Part shown: one piece after another, positions 17,810 through 26,282 of the stretch | Position numbering within the stretch: the first letter of the stretch is position 1 | Layout of the letters: each line of letters opens with the position of its first letter | NCBI GenBank assembly: GCA_003151955.1 | Contig: PLZB01000035.1 | Coordinates: forward strand, 1,399 to 65,398 | Direction: 5' to 3' | Source of the DNA: Acidimicrobiaceae bacterium | GTDB taxonomy: Bacteria > Actinomycetota > Acidimicrobiia > Acidimicrobiales > UBA8190 | Length of the DNA: 64,000 nt | Program-made: the position numbers and the translations under genes | Notes under the pieces: generated by a model | Databases searched by the model: none | Told to the model about the DNA's origin: nothing | Seen by the model: only the letters and a program-made list of their open reading frames with translations

Positions 17810-18862
17810 TCAGTCCCGGTCGTCCCGGCGGTCCCGCTTCTGGGCCCGCTGACGGCGTTGGGCCACGTTGGCGTCCTTGCGCCGGGCCGCCTCGGCGTCG
17901 TCCCGGTCCCGCCGCCGGCCGGCCACGTCCTCGAGCTCCCGGGTGAGGGCCCGCCAGCTGGAGAACCGGGCCGGATCGAGGGTTCCGTCGGCCAGGGCGG
18001 CCCGGAGGGCGCAGCCTGGCTCGGTCTCGTGGGCACAGTCGGAGAACCGGCAGGACCCGGCCAGCGCCTCCACGTCCGGGAAGGTCTGGGCCAAACCCTC
18101 CTCGGCGTCCCAGAGACCCAGTCCCCGCATCCCCGGGGTGTCGAGGAGGAGCCCCCGACCCGGGAGGAGGACGAGCTCCCGGTGGGTGGTGGTGTGCCGG
18201 CCCCTGGTGTCGCTGCGGACCTCCCCAGTGGCCATGACCTCGGCCCCGGCCAGCCGGTTGACCAGGGTCGACTTCCCCACCCCCGACGGTCCGATGAGGG
18301 CCATGGTCCGGCCGGGCCGGAGGTGGCCGGCGACCAGCTCGTCGAGGCCCTCGCCGGTCCGGGCACTCAACAGGTGGACGGCGGCCTCCCCGGCCAGCCC
18401 GACCGCATCGGCCCGGGCCGCGGCCCGCTCGTCGTCCGAGCAGCCGTCAGCCTTGGTCAGGACGACCACCGGGACAGCTCCGCTCTGCCAAGCCAGCGCC
18501 AGGGAGCGCTCGAGCCGCCGGGGATTTACGGGGCTGTCGAGCCCGACCACGATCAGGACGGTGTCGACGTTGGCCGCCACCACCTGCTCGGTCGCCTCCA
18601 GGCCGGCCCGCTTCCGGAGGAAGGCGCTCCGGCGGGGCAGGACCAGCCGGACCACGGGCCGGTCCCCGCTCTGGTCCCCGGGCCCGACCACCACCCAGTC
18701 CCCCACCGCCACCGGCCCGGCCGTGGCCACCCGGTGGGGCTCCGGTCCGAGGACGGTGCAGACGGCCCGGTCGACCCGGGCCACCCGGCCAGGACTGGTC
18801 CCGGGCCGGTCCACCACCTCGAAAGCAGCCCGCCAGCCGTCGTCCCAGCCCAGCTCGACCAT
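17810..18862 (-). CDS. rsgA: Ribosome small subunit-dependent GTPase RsgA
   Basis: Circularly permuted GTPase that acts in late 30S maturation. After an N-terminal OB-type domain come the permuted motifs: VVLTKADGC (G4), SARTGEGLDEL (G5), IGPSGVGKSTLVNRL (G1), the TRGRHTTTHRE G2 switch and LLDTPGMRGLGLW (G3). The zinc-binding part GSCRFSDCAHETEPGCAL is C-terminal, followed by a basic tail (RRRDRDD, RRQRAQKRDRRD). ATG 18862 gives 350 residues; a TTG at 18898 is a possible longer start. Confidence 0.93.
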   Translation of the reverse strand: MVELGWDDGWRAAFEVVDRPGTSPGRVARVDRAVCTVLGPEPHRVATAGPVAVGDWVVVGPGDQSGDRPVVRLVLPRRSAFLRKRAGLEATEQVVAANVDTVLIVVGLDSPVNPRRLERSLALAWQSGAVPVVVLTKADGCSDDERAAARADAVGLAGEAAVHLLSARTGEGLDELVAGHLRPGRTMALIGPSGVGKSTLVNRLAGAEVMATGEVRSDTRGRHTTTHRELVLLPGRGLLLDTPGMRGLGLWDAEEGLAQTFPDVEALAGSCRFSDCAHETEPGCALRAALADGTLDPARFSSWRALTRELEDVAGRRRDRDDAEAARRKDANVAQRRQRAQKRDRRDDRD

Positions 18863-19083
18863 GGCGGTCTCTCGGGTCGCAGCGTCTGAATCCGACAAGG
18901 TGCCTCACGGTTCCCCGGCTCGGGGCCGGTCACAACGACGGGCACCGGGTCTCGACACGGCTGGGGTCCGGGCCCGGCCGGGCCGCCCCGGCGCCGCCCT
19001 AACCCTAGCGACCTGACCGGTGCCCGCCCGGCCCGACCGATCCGTCCGCCACGGGGGAACCCCGGTCTGGCATCATCGGGGGA

Positions 19084-19242
19084 GTGTCCGACCCCTCTCA
19101 GCGCTTCCCCGACGCCCAGCCCCCCGATCCCACTGACCCCACCAAGACCGTCCTCGGTCTCTTCGGCGTCGCGGCCCTGATCGTCGTACTGGGGCTGATC
19201 GCCCTGGCCGTGATCATCGGCCTGATCATCTGGCTGGTCTGA
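19084..19242 (+). CDS. Small single-pass membrane protein (52 aa)
   Basis: GTG at 19084, directly preceded by GGGGGA, opens a 52-residue frame. The first 24 residues are Pro/Asp-rich and polar; the rest is a single strong hydrophobic helix ending in ...GLIIWLV and the stop. The design (short acidic cytosolic or outer head plus one helix) is common among actinobacterial hypothetical small membrane proteins. It diverges from rsgA across about 220 nt that must contain both promoters. Function unknown; it could be non-coding by chance, but the clean hydrophobic segment and Shine-Dalgarno argue for a real gene. Confidence 0.6.
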   Translation: MSDPSQRFPDAQPPDPTDPTKTVLGLFGVAALIVVLGLIALAVIIGLIIWLV

Positions 19243-19374
19243 GCCGGCCTCGAGGCAACGCGGCATCGGTCAAGGAGCCAGGGAAACCAACCCCTCCCAC
19301 CCGGGGGTTCGGGAATGTCCCTTGACCACAGCCGCCGATCGAAGGCAGGCGTGTGTCAGTGGCACAGTTGTCCG

Positions 19375-19572
19375 ATGGGCCGCCGCCAACGACATCGAGA
19401 GCGCTTCGTGCTGCTCGAGCAAGTTGCCGACGCCTACTGGGCAAGCCAGGGTTCGTGGACGCCGACGGAAGACGCAGCCAAGCTCCTGGGGTTACCGGCA
19501 GAGACGATGCCAGGTCTGGTGGCTCAGGCTCGGAAGCTTGGGATCCTCCAGCAGCGCAGACCGGAGCGGTGA
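19375..19572 (+). CDS. Small protein with helix-turn-helix-like segment
   Basis: A 65-residue frame from ATG 19375 (an in-frame ATG at 19315 would add 20 poorly conserved-looking residues). The sequence has FVLLEQVADAYWASQGSWTP, then TEDAAKLLGLPAETMPGLVAQARKLGIL. The second part has the helix-turn-helix pattern of small DNA-binding proteins (A-KLLGL---T---LV-QARKLGI). Third-position GC is lower than in neighbours. I see no strong Shine-Dalgarno. Possibly a small regulator or a remnant. The 78 nt that follow contain nothing I can name. Confidence 0.45.
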   Translation: MGRRQRHRERFVLLEQVADAYWASQGSWTPTEDAAKLLGLPAETMPGLVAQARKLGILQQRRPER

Positions 19573-19650
19573 CGGAGGTCATCGCTCGTCGCTCGACGGC
19601 GGAGAACAACGAGCCGCAGCAGACGGTTGCGCAATGTCCATAGAGGAAGC

Positions 19651-20160
19651 TCACATGACGGAGATAGTGATCTGCTCCGGCTGAGGCAGACCGCATCCCA
19701 TGGAGGCGATTTGGGCGCAGAGCTGGGCGCTGCTCGTGCTGAGGTGCCAGCCCGGCTTCAGCGGCACGGTGACGGTGACCTGTCCGATCGTCGTGGCGAT
19801 GTAGAAGAAGTTCGCGGTGGGCAGGCTGTAGACGCCCGTGGAGGCGTCGGGACACAGGCTGATCGTCCTGAGGTTGCGAGCGGGTTGCACGACCGGGTCT
19901 AGCCACGGCCACGGGCTCTCAGCGAGGAACTCGCCTTCGTCTTGGCGGATGTCGATGAGAGATCCCCGCCGAACAGAGTCCCCGTTGCTGACGCCGTTCG
20001 CCGAGGCCGCCGAGCCCGAAGTAAGGCAGGAGAGACCTTCGAGGTCCGGGGGAGGCTGCGTTCGGACGCTCACTGCTGCCGCCTCGACCGTGAAGGCGAC
20101 CAAGACGATCAGCGGCAGGAAGACGGTGAACCTGCTGGTGCGCCATTCAACCGACACCAT
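19651..20160 (-). CDS. Exported or membrane-anchored protein of unknown function
   Basis: From ATG 20160 the protein begins MVSVEWRTSRFTVFLPLIVL, a signal peptide or anchor. About 140 residues follow that look like one small beta-rich extracytoplasmic domain (SGVYSLPTANFFYIATTIGQ-type strands near residue 113). Several Cys (near LSCLTSGS, SLCPDAS, AQLCAQIASMGCGL) could form disulfides. GGGGAGG ends just before the ATG; a GTG one codon later would have better spacing. Codon use is less GC-biased than in housekeeping genes around it, so recent acquisition is possible. No family recognised. Confidence 0.6.
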   Translation of the reverse strand: MVSVEWRTSRFTVFLPLIVLVAFTVEAAAVSVRTQPPPDLEGLSCLTSGSAASANGVSNGDSVRRGSLIDIRQDEGEFLAESPWPWLDPVVQPARNLRTISLCPDASTGVYSLPTANFFYIATTIGQVTVTVPLKPGWHLSTSSAQLCAQIASMGCGLPQPEQITISVM

Positions 20161-20324
20161 GGCCTCCCCGGCGCTCTTCCCGGCTGCTTCCGATCCTAGG
20201 GCCTTCGAACGCCTCGGGTTGGCAGCTGGTCCGAGGCACAGGGGGCCGTCCCAGCCGAGGGTGCTCTCATCAGAGGCCGGATCTCCCGCGGACGGGCCGC
20301 CGGAACTGCCCACTCCCCAGCCGC

Positions 20325-21452
20325 CTAGCGGACTTCGTCGAGGTCCAGCCCGGCCGGGAGGCCCTCGCTACGGAAGAGGCCGGCCGCGGGGGTGGCCCCG
20401 GTGAGGGCGTCGGCGGCCAGGATGACCGCGGCGGCGGTGTAGGAGGTCCGCTCCTGGTCGGGGAAGGTCTCCTCGTCGGGGTAGACGATCCCGGTCAGGT
20501 AGGAGCCGTCGGTCTGGCGGTGGGCCTGGGCCCAGGTCAGGAGGTCGAGGGCCCGGTCCGGGCGGCCGACGGCGTCGAGGGCCAGGGCGCACTCGGCCGT
20601 CTCGGCGGCGGTGACCCAGGGGCCGGTCGAGACGCAGCGGACCCCGAGGCCCTCCATGACGAAGAGGTCCCAGAAGCTGTCGATCCGCTCCTCCGCGGCT
20701 GCCCCCTCGAGGGCGCCGGCGAGGACGGGGTAGTACCAGTCCATGGCGAACTCCTCCTTCGGCTCGAAGGAGAAGGGGCGGTGGGCGATGGCGTGGCCGA
20801 GGCGGCCGGCGGCCAGCTCCCAGTCGGGGCGCTCGTGGCCGAGGGTCTCGGCGCAGGCCACCCCGCAGCGGAGCGCGTGGTAGATCGAGGAGGAGCCGGT
20901 CAGCAGGGCGTAGCGGGCCGGGTGGCCGTCGGGGTCGACGGACCAGAGGATCGACCCGTCGGGCTGCTGCCAGCGCAGGACGAAGGCCAGGGCCCGGTCG
21001 ATCGTGGGCCAGAGGTCATCGAGGAGGGCCCGGTCCCCGGTGATGAGGTAGTGGTGCCAGGCGCCGGTGGCCAGGTAGGCACAGACGTTGGTGTCGAGCC
21101 GGGGGTCCTTGACCCCGGTGTCGGCCAGGTAGTAGTTGAACCAGGCCCCCTCGGGGAGCTGGGTGGCCACCAGCCAGCGGTAGGCGGCCTCGGCCTCGTC
21201 CCGGAAGCCGGCCACAGTCAGGGCCATGGCCGCCTCGACGTGGTTCCAGGGGTCGCAGTGCCCCCCGGTGAACCAGGGGATCATCCCGTCGGGCCGCTGA
21301 ACGGCGATGATGGAGGAGGCGCTCTCGATGACCTCGGCGGCGGCGATGACGCCGGGGAGATCGGGGACCTCGACGACGAGGGAGCGGCGGGCCAGGGCGG
21401 CCTCGGGGTCGCGGACGTCGGCGTCGGGCCGGGCTCCGTTGACGGTGGTCAT
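20325..21452 (-). CDS. Alpha/alpha-toroid protein (prenyltransferase/glucoamylase-like)
   Basis: A 375-residue all-helical repeat protein. Repeating pieces such as DGMIPWFTGGHCDPWNHVEA, EAEAAYRWLVATQLPEGAWF, DTNVCAYLATGAWHHYLI, QQPDGSILWSV and QTDGSYLTGIVYPDE have the QxxDGS pattern of alpha/alpha toroids (terpene cyclases, prenyltransferase beta subunits, glycosidases). Given its place after a glycosyltransferase and a methyltransferase, action on a glycan or glycolipid is likelier than terpene cyclisation. Its ATG overlaps the methyltransferase stop (ATGA). It is the last gene of this operon. The exact reaction is unknown. Confidence 0.75.
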   Translation of the reverse strand: MTTVNGARPDADVRDPEAALARRSLVVEVPDLPGVIAAAEVIESASSIIAVQRPDGMIPWFTGGHCDPWNHVEAAMALTVAGFRDEAEAAYRWLVATQLPEGAWFNYYLADTGVKDPRLDTNVCAYLATGAWHHYLITGDRALLDDLWPTIDRALAFVLRWQQPDGSILWSVDPDGHPARYALLTGSSSIYHALRCGVACAETLGHERPDWELAAGRLGHAIAHRPFSFEPKEEFAMDWYYPVLAGALEGAAAEERIDSFWDLFVMEGLGVRCVSTGPWVTAAETAECALALDAVGRPDRALDLLTWAQAHRQTDGSYLTGIVYPDEETFPDQERTSYTAAAVILAADALTGATPAAGLFRSEGLPAGLDLDEVR

Positions 21453-22162
21453 GCCGGCTTCTCCAGGTAGACGACCAGGCTCTTGCCCAGCACGGGGTTG
21501 AGGATGCGCTCCGCCGTCCGGGTGACCCAGGGGGCGGAGGTGATGTCCCAGACGAGGAGCCGGTGGTAGGCCTTCACGGCCGGATGACCATCCCGGCCCA
21601 CCCCGACCAGGCACTTGAGCCACCAGTAGGGGGAGTGCAGGGCGTGAGCGTGGTGGGTGCCGGTGGGCTCGAGTCCGGTCCGCCGGAGCCGGTTGAACAG
21701 GGCCGAGCGCCGGTAGATCCGGACGTGGCCGCCGGGGACGTCGTGGTAGACGTTGGAGAGGGCCCAGTTCACCATCTCGGGCCCGTAGCGGGGGACGGTG
21801 ACGGCCATGGTTCCGCCCGGGCGGAGGACCCGGGCCAGCTCCTCCATGGCGGCCGAGTCCTCGGGGATGTGCTCGAGGACCTCGGCCACGATGATCCGGT
21901 CGAAGGCCCCGTCGGGGAAGGGGAGCCGGAGGGCGTCGCCCTGGACGGCCCCCGCCTCGCCGTCGGGGCCGATCTCGCCCACGTCGACCATGGCCCCGAT
22001 GGTGTTGCGAACCTGGACGACCTCCCCCTCGCCGGCGTCGACGGCCACCACCCGGGCCCCGAGCCGGAGGGCCTGATAGGCGTGCCGGCCGCCTCCGCAG
22101 CCGAGGTCGAGGAGCCGCTCCCCGGGCATGACCCCGAGCTTCTCGTAGTCGACGGTCAGCAC
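21449..22162 (-). CDS. Class I SAM-dependent methyltransferase
   Basis: A 237-residue Rossmann methyltransferase. The SAM loop is LLDLGCGGGRHAYQALRLGA near residue 18, motif II is VVAVDAGEGEV, then GDALRLPFPDGAFDRIIVAEVLEHIPED and the post-motif LARVLRPGGTMAVTVP. The C-terminal part (HHAHALHSPYWWLKCLVGV) is specific to a branch often found beside glycosyltransferases. The ATG overlaps the end of the glycosyltransferase gene by 7 nt. A sugar or lipid hydroxyl acceptor is likely but not shown. Confidence 0.87.
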   Translation of the reverse strand: MLTVDYEKLGVMPGERLLDLGCGGGRHAYQALRLGARVVAVDAGEGEVVQVRNTIGAMVDVGEIGPDGEAGAVQGDALRLPFPDGAFDRIIVAEVLEHIPEDSAAMEELARVLRPGGTMAVTVPRYGPEMVNWALSNVYHDVPGGHVRIYRRSALFNRLRRTGLEPTGTHHAHALHSPYWWLKCLVGVGRDGHPAVKAYHRLLVWDITSAPWVTRTAERILNPVLGKSLVVYLEKPA

Positions 22163-23562
22163 GGCTCAGCCACCTCGGCCCGGGCCGCCCTGACCGGCGT
22201 GGCGACGGGGCCCTGGGCCCGATGGGCCTCGAGGACGTGGCGGTACTCGTCGGCCGTGCCCTTGGCGGTGGCCTGCCAGGTGAACCGGCCCAGGACCCGG
22301 TCCCGGCCGCCGGCTCCGAGCCGGGCGGCGAGGTCGGGGTCGTCGAGGACCCGGCGGATGGCGCCGGCCAGCGCCTCGGGGTCGTCGGGGGCGACGAGGA
22401 CTCCGGTGTCCCCGTCGGTCCCGACCACCTCCGGGAGGGCCCCTCCGGTGGTGGCCACCAGGGGCACCCCGCAGGCCATGGCCTCGATGGCGGGGAGGGA
22501 GAAGCCCTCGTAGAGGGAGGGAACCACGGCCACCTCGGACTCGGCGTAGAGGCAGGCCAGCTCGTCGTCGGTGATCCCGCTGACGCAGCGGACGGCGGAC
22601 CGGAGCCCGAGCCGCTCGATGGTCCGGTCGACCCGGCCTCCCTCGGTGGGCCGGCCGATCACGACCAGCTCGATGTCCCGCTCGGTCCGGAGCTTGGCCA
22701 CGGCCTCGAGGAGGGGGACGAGGCCCTTCATGGGAACGTCGCTGGAGGAGGTCACCATGAGCCTCCCCGGGATCCGGGGCCGTTCGGGCCGGGGCCGGAA
22801 GACGGTGTGGTCGACGCCGACGGGGACGACCGACATCCGGTCCAGGGGAACCTTCATCTGGGCGTTGATGTCCTTCTTGGAGGACTCCGACACCGTCACC
22901 ACCCGGGGGAGTTGCTGGGCCACCCGGATCTGCATCCCGAGGAACCCGAACCACCGCCGCTGGGTGAGCCGGCGGTAGGCATTCTCGGCGTGGGAGAGGG
23001 CCAGCTCCCGGTCGACGGTGATGGGGTGGTGGAGGGTGGTGAGCAGCGGCCACCCGTCCTCTATCATCCCGAGGAGCCCCGACCCGAGGCACTGGTTGTC
23101 GTGGACGAGGTCGAACTCCCCCCGGCGCTCGGCCAGCATCCGGCGGACCCGGAGGGAGAAGGTCCGGGGCTCGGGGAAGCCGGCCGTGCACATGACGGCG
23201 AACTCGAGGAGGTCGTCCCGGTCCTTGAACTCCCGGGGGTGGGGCACCCGGAAGGGGTCGGGGTCCCGGTAGAGGTCGAGGCCGGGGACGGGGGTGAAGC
23301 CGGTGCCGTCGTCGAGGACGGGCCAGGGCTGGCCGGCGAAGACCTCGACGGAGTGGCCCAGGTTGACGAGCTCCCGGGCCAGGTGGCGGGTGTAGACCCC
23401 CTGGCCTCCGCAGCGGGGGTTCCCCCGGTAGACGAGGTAGGCGATCCGCAGGCCCCCCGGCTCGGGAGGGGCGGCCGGGACCCGGGGCGGGACGGCGATG
23501 GTGGTGCTCCGCTCCCAGGACTCCCTGATCTCGGCGAGGCGTTGCTTCGGACTCTTAGGCAC
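22156..23562 (-). CDS. GT4-family glycosyltransferase
   Basis: A GT-B fold retaining glycosyltransferase. The N-terminal domain starts LRIAYLVYRGNPRCGGQGVYTRHLARELVNLGHSVEVFAGQ (sugar-nucleotide transferase style). The C-terminal donor domain has VVPVGVDHTVFRP, VVIGRPTEGG and the E-x7-E motif in EGFSLPAIEAMACGVPLVAT. GTG at 23562 gives 468 residues; the first 35 are a basic helical lead. It is the first gene of the three-gene operon with the methyltransferase and toroid protein, in an arrangement like actinobacterial clusters making methylated glycans or glycolipids. The donor sugar is unknown. Confidence 0.86.
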   Translation of the reverse strand: MPKSPKQRLAEIRESWERSTTIAVPPRVPAAPPEPGGLRIAYLVYRGNPRCGGQGVYTRHLARELVNLGHSVEVFAGQPWPVLDDGTGFTPVPGLDLYRDPDPFRVPHPREFKDRDDLLEFAVMCTAGFPEPRTFSLRVRRMLAERRGEFDLVHDNQCLGSGLLGMIEDGWPLLTTLHHPITVDRELALSHAENAYRRLTQRRWFGFLGMQIRVAQQLPRVVTVSESSKKDINAQMKVPLDRMSVVPVGVDHTVFRPRPERPRIPGRLMVTSSSDVPMKGLVPLLEAVAKLRTERDIELVVIGRPTEGGRVDRTIERLGLRSAVRCVSGITDDELACLYAESEVAVVPSLYEGFSLPAIEAMACGVPLVATTGGALPEVVGTDGDTGVLVAPDDPEALAGAIRRVLDDPDLAARLGAGGRDRVLGRFTWQATAKGTADEYRHVLEAHRAQGPVATPVRAARAEVAEPC

Positions 23563-23652
23563 AGAAACCCACTTCCTCGCCGACCATGACCGACCAGCCT
23601 CCCCCGCAGGGACGCAACGGCGCAAACGGGACTGGGGCGTTCCCGGAGCGGG

Positions 23653-24939
23653 TCAATGGAACCCGAACCAGCCCGCCACCGTCAGGCCGACGAGGAGCAG
23701 GGAGAAGGCCCCGACCCCGACGACCGAGACGGCCCCCAGGACCCTGGCCACCAGCCCGTTGACGGCCTTGCCGAGGAGGGCCGACCGGTTGGCCAGGACC
23801 AGGATGAAGGCCAGGGTGATCGGGGTGATGAGCCCCTCGAGGACCTGGGTGTTGATGATGAGCTTGATGAGGTTCCCCGGGACGAGGACGACGAGGGCCC
23901 CGATGAGGAGCTGGGCGGTGAAGAGGCCGATGAAGAGGGGGGCTTCCCGGAACCGCTTGGACACCGACCGCTCCACCCCGACCGCCTCGGCCAGGGCGTA
24001 GGAGGTGGAGAGGGGGACGATGGCGGCGGCCAGGGCCGAGGCCCCGAGCAGGCCCAGGCCGAAGAGGGCCTCGGCGGCGTGCCCGGCCAGCGGCCGCAGG
24101 GCCAGGGCCGCCTGCCTGGCCGAGCTCAGGGGACCGGTCCCCCCGATGACCGATCCGGTGGCGATGATGATGCAGATCGAGACGAAGGCGGCGGCCAGGG
24201 CGCCCACGATGGCGTCGATCCGGGCGTAGCGGTACTCCTCGGGGCCGATCCCCCGGTCGACGACGGCCCCGGCCTCGTAGAGCTGGATGTAAGGGGTGAT
24301 GGTGGTCCCGATGAGGGCCACCCCGAGCAGGACGAAGGCCTTCGTCCCGAGGAAGTGGGGGACGACCAGGCTGGAGGAGACCTGGCCCCAGCGGGGGTGG
24401 CCGAGGAGCATGGCCACGGGGTAGGTGAGGAAGACGAGCATGAGGACGAGGAAGACCCGCTCGGCGTAGCGGTAGGAGCCGAAGGCGACGAGGGCCCAGA
24501 TGGCGACGGCGGCGATCGGGACCGAGACGTAGGGGGAGACGGAGAAGAGCTGGAAGGCGGCCCCGATCCCGGCGAACTCGGTGACGACGAGCCCGACGTT
24601 GGCCACGGCGAAGGCGGTCATGGCGAAGGTGGTCCAGCGGAGGGAGAACTCCTCCCGGATGAGGGCGGCCAGGCCCTTCCCGGTGTGGGCGGCCAGGCGG
24701 GCCACCATCTCCTGGACGACGACGTAGGCGACGGTGACGATCACCATGAAGAACAGCGTCCGGTACCGGAACTCGGCCCCGGCCGAGGCGTAGGTGGTGA
24801 CGCCGCCGGCGTCGTTCCCGGCACCGGCGGCGATGATCCCCGGCCCGGCGATGGCCAGGAACCCGAGGACGTGCTTCCGTCGCCGCTTCGACCGGGCCGG
24901 GGCCTCGCCCGGCGGGCTCTCGACCACGGGTTCGGTCAC
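23653..24939 (-). CDS. Nramp-family transporter of the magnesium (NRMT-like) type
   Basis: An SLC11/Nramp-fold transporter with about 11 helices. The first helix reads GPGIIAAGAGNDAGGV, so the DPGN motif of Mn/Fe Nramps is absent (Asn42-Asp43 occur as GND). Helix 6 reads GTTITPYIQ (residues 211-219) where manganese Nramps have a Met-containing MPH motif. The lost soft Met ligand and TP(Y/W) pattern characterise the Nramp-related magnesium transporters. GTG 24939 overlaps the stop of the MgtE-N/CBS gene (GTGA) and follows GAGGTGG; a GTG at 24948 is possible. The coupled sensor gene supports Mg2+ as substrate. Confidence 0.85.
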   Translation of the reverse strand: MTEPVVESPPGEAPARSKRRRKHVLGFLAIAGPGIIAAGAGNDAGGVTTYASAGAEFRYRTLFFMVIVTVAYVVVQEMVARLAAHTGKGLAALIREEFSLRWTTFAMTAFAVANVGLVVTEFAGIGAAFQLFSVSPYVSVPIAAVAIWALVAFGSYRYAERVFLVLMLVFLTYPVAMLLGHPRWGQVSSSLVVPHFLGTKAFVLLGVALIGTTITPYIQLYEAGAVVDRGIGPEEYRYARIDAIVGALAAAFVSICIIIATGSVIGGTGPLSSARQAALALRPLAGHAAEALFGLGLLGASALAAAIVPLSTSYALAEAVGVERSVSKRFREAPLFIGLFTAQLLIGALVVLVPGNLIKLIINTQVLEGLITPITLAFILVLANRSALLGKAVNGLVARVLGAVSVVGVGAFSLLLVGLTVAGWFGFH

Positions 24940-26282
24940 TGCATCCACCTCGGCAGATGCAGCCGACCCTTGGCCGGCAGGAGGGCGTCGACCACGTCGT
25001 CGGCCAGGATCCGGCCCAGAGGGCGGCGATCCTCATCCACCACCACCATCGAGAGCCGCCTGGCCTCGACGAACCGCTCGGCCACCTCCGACAGGTCGGC
25101 GTCGGGAGAGATGGTGACGGGGTCCCCGTCATCGCCGAGCCGGCCCACCCGGACCCCGGCCCCGGCCACGGCCACGTCGAGGATGGGGAGGTCCTTCACC
25201 AGCCGGCCCTCCTCGTCGACGACGGCGACGGCGTCGATGTCGTGGCGGTGGTCGGTGAGCTCGGCCAGGCGGGCCAGGACGCTGCCGACGGTGTCCTCCC
25301 GGCCCACGACCACCAGGGCCGTGGTCATGATGCCTCCGGCCCGGTCCTCCCGGTAGCCGAGGAGGGTGGCGAGCTCCCGGGACCGCTCGACCGGCATCTG
25401 CTCCAGGAGGTCCTCCCGCTCGTCATGGCTCAGATCCCGGAGGGCGTCGACGGCCTCGTCGGGCTCCATCCGGGCCACCAGGGAGGCGGCCCGGACCGGG
25501 TCGACGTCCCGGAGGAGGTTCCGGACCTCGTCGGCGTCCATCTCCTCGATGGCGTCGGCGGCCTCCTCGGGGTCGAGGGCGTCGAGGAGGGCTTCCCGGG
25601 CCGGCCGCTGGAGGTCCTCGAGCAGGTCGGCGAGCTCCCCGGGGCGGAGCCGGTGGAGGCCGCCGTGGGCGGACCGGAGCCGGACCTCGGGGGGCCCGCT
25701 CCCGATGTCCCCGAAGGGGGCGATGGCGGCCCAGTCGATGACCCGCTCCGGGGTGGGCCGGGACCGGCGCCGGGCCGGGCCCAGCCGGCGCAGGAGTGAC
25801 TGTATGGAGACGTCCACCCCGACGAGCCGGATCCGGCCCAGGACCTCGGCCAGGTAGAGGTCGGCGGCCCGGATGACCTGGACCCCGTCCACGTCGACGA
25901 GCTGGTGGTCGAGGACGTCCCGGGCCAGGGTGACCTCCCCGGGACGGCGGGAGAAGTCCCGGAGGTCGAGCTTCGCCGTCCGGAGCGTCACCTGGCGGTG
26001 CTCGATGGTGTCGATGGCGCCGGCGTCGACGAAGGCCATCCGCCGGCCCACCCGGACCAGGAGGCCGGTCACAGGCGGATAGGTCTGGCCGTCGGCCCAG
26101 CGGGCCACCACGTCGACGAGGTCGCCGATCTCGGCCCCGGCCTGGTTCCGGACCGGCTGCCGGAGGAGCCCGGCCAGAGAGACGATGGATTCGGCCACCG
26201 CCCTGGTGGCCAGGATCCGTTGGGTCCGCTGGCGGCGCCGGGAAAGTACCGGGGCCGGCGACGCGGGGGCGCTTCGAGTCAC
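24936..26282 (-). CDS. Soluble MgtE-N/CBS magnesium sensor with PRC-barrel-like N-terminus
   Basis: A 448-residue cytosolic protein. Residues about 35-190 resemble PRC-barrel-like repeats (GAEIGDLVDVVARWADG, LVDVDGVQVIRAADL). Residues about 210-325 form the helical MgtE N-domain: LRPGELADLLEDL, LDPEEAADAIEEMDADEVRNLLRDVDP, MEPDEAVDALRDLSHDEREDLLEQM. A CBS pair follows (about 330-448; GIMTTALVVVGREDTVGSVL, VVDEDRRPLGRILADDVVDAL). The MgtE membrane channel is missing. In MgtE these domains bind Mg2+ and gate the pore; here they probably do so for the coupled Nramp protein. The GTG start follows GGAG. Confidence 0.85.
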   Translation of the reverse strand: MTRSAPASPAPVLSRRRQRTQRILATRAVAESIVSLAGLLRQPVRNQAGAEIGDLVDVVARWADGQTYPPVTGLLVRVGRRMAFVDAGAIDTIEHRQVTLRTAKLDLRDFSRRPGEVTLARDVLDHQLVDVDGVQVIRAADLYLAEVLGRIRLVGVDVSIQSLLRRLGPARRRSRPTPERVIDWAAIAPFGDIGSGPPEVRLRSAHGGLHRLRPGELADLLEDLQRPAREALLDALDPEEAADAIEEMDADEVRNLLRDVDPVRAASLVARMEPDEAVDALRDLSHDEREDLLEQMPVERSRELATLLGYREDRAGGIMTTALVVVGREDTVGSVLARLAELTDHRHDIDAVAVVDEEGRLVKDLPILDVAVAGAGVRVGRLGDDGDPVTISPDADLSEVAERFVEARRLSMVVVDEDRRPLGRILADDVVDALLPAKGRLHLPRWMQ

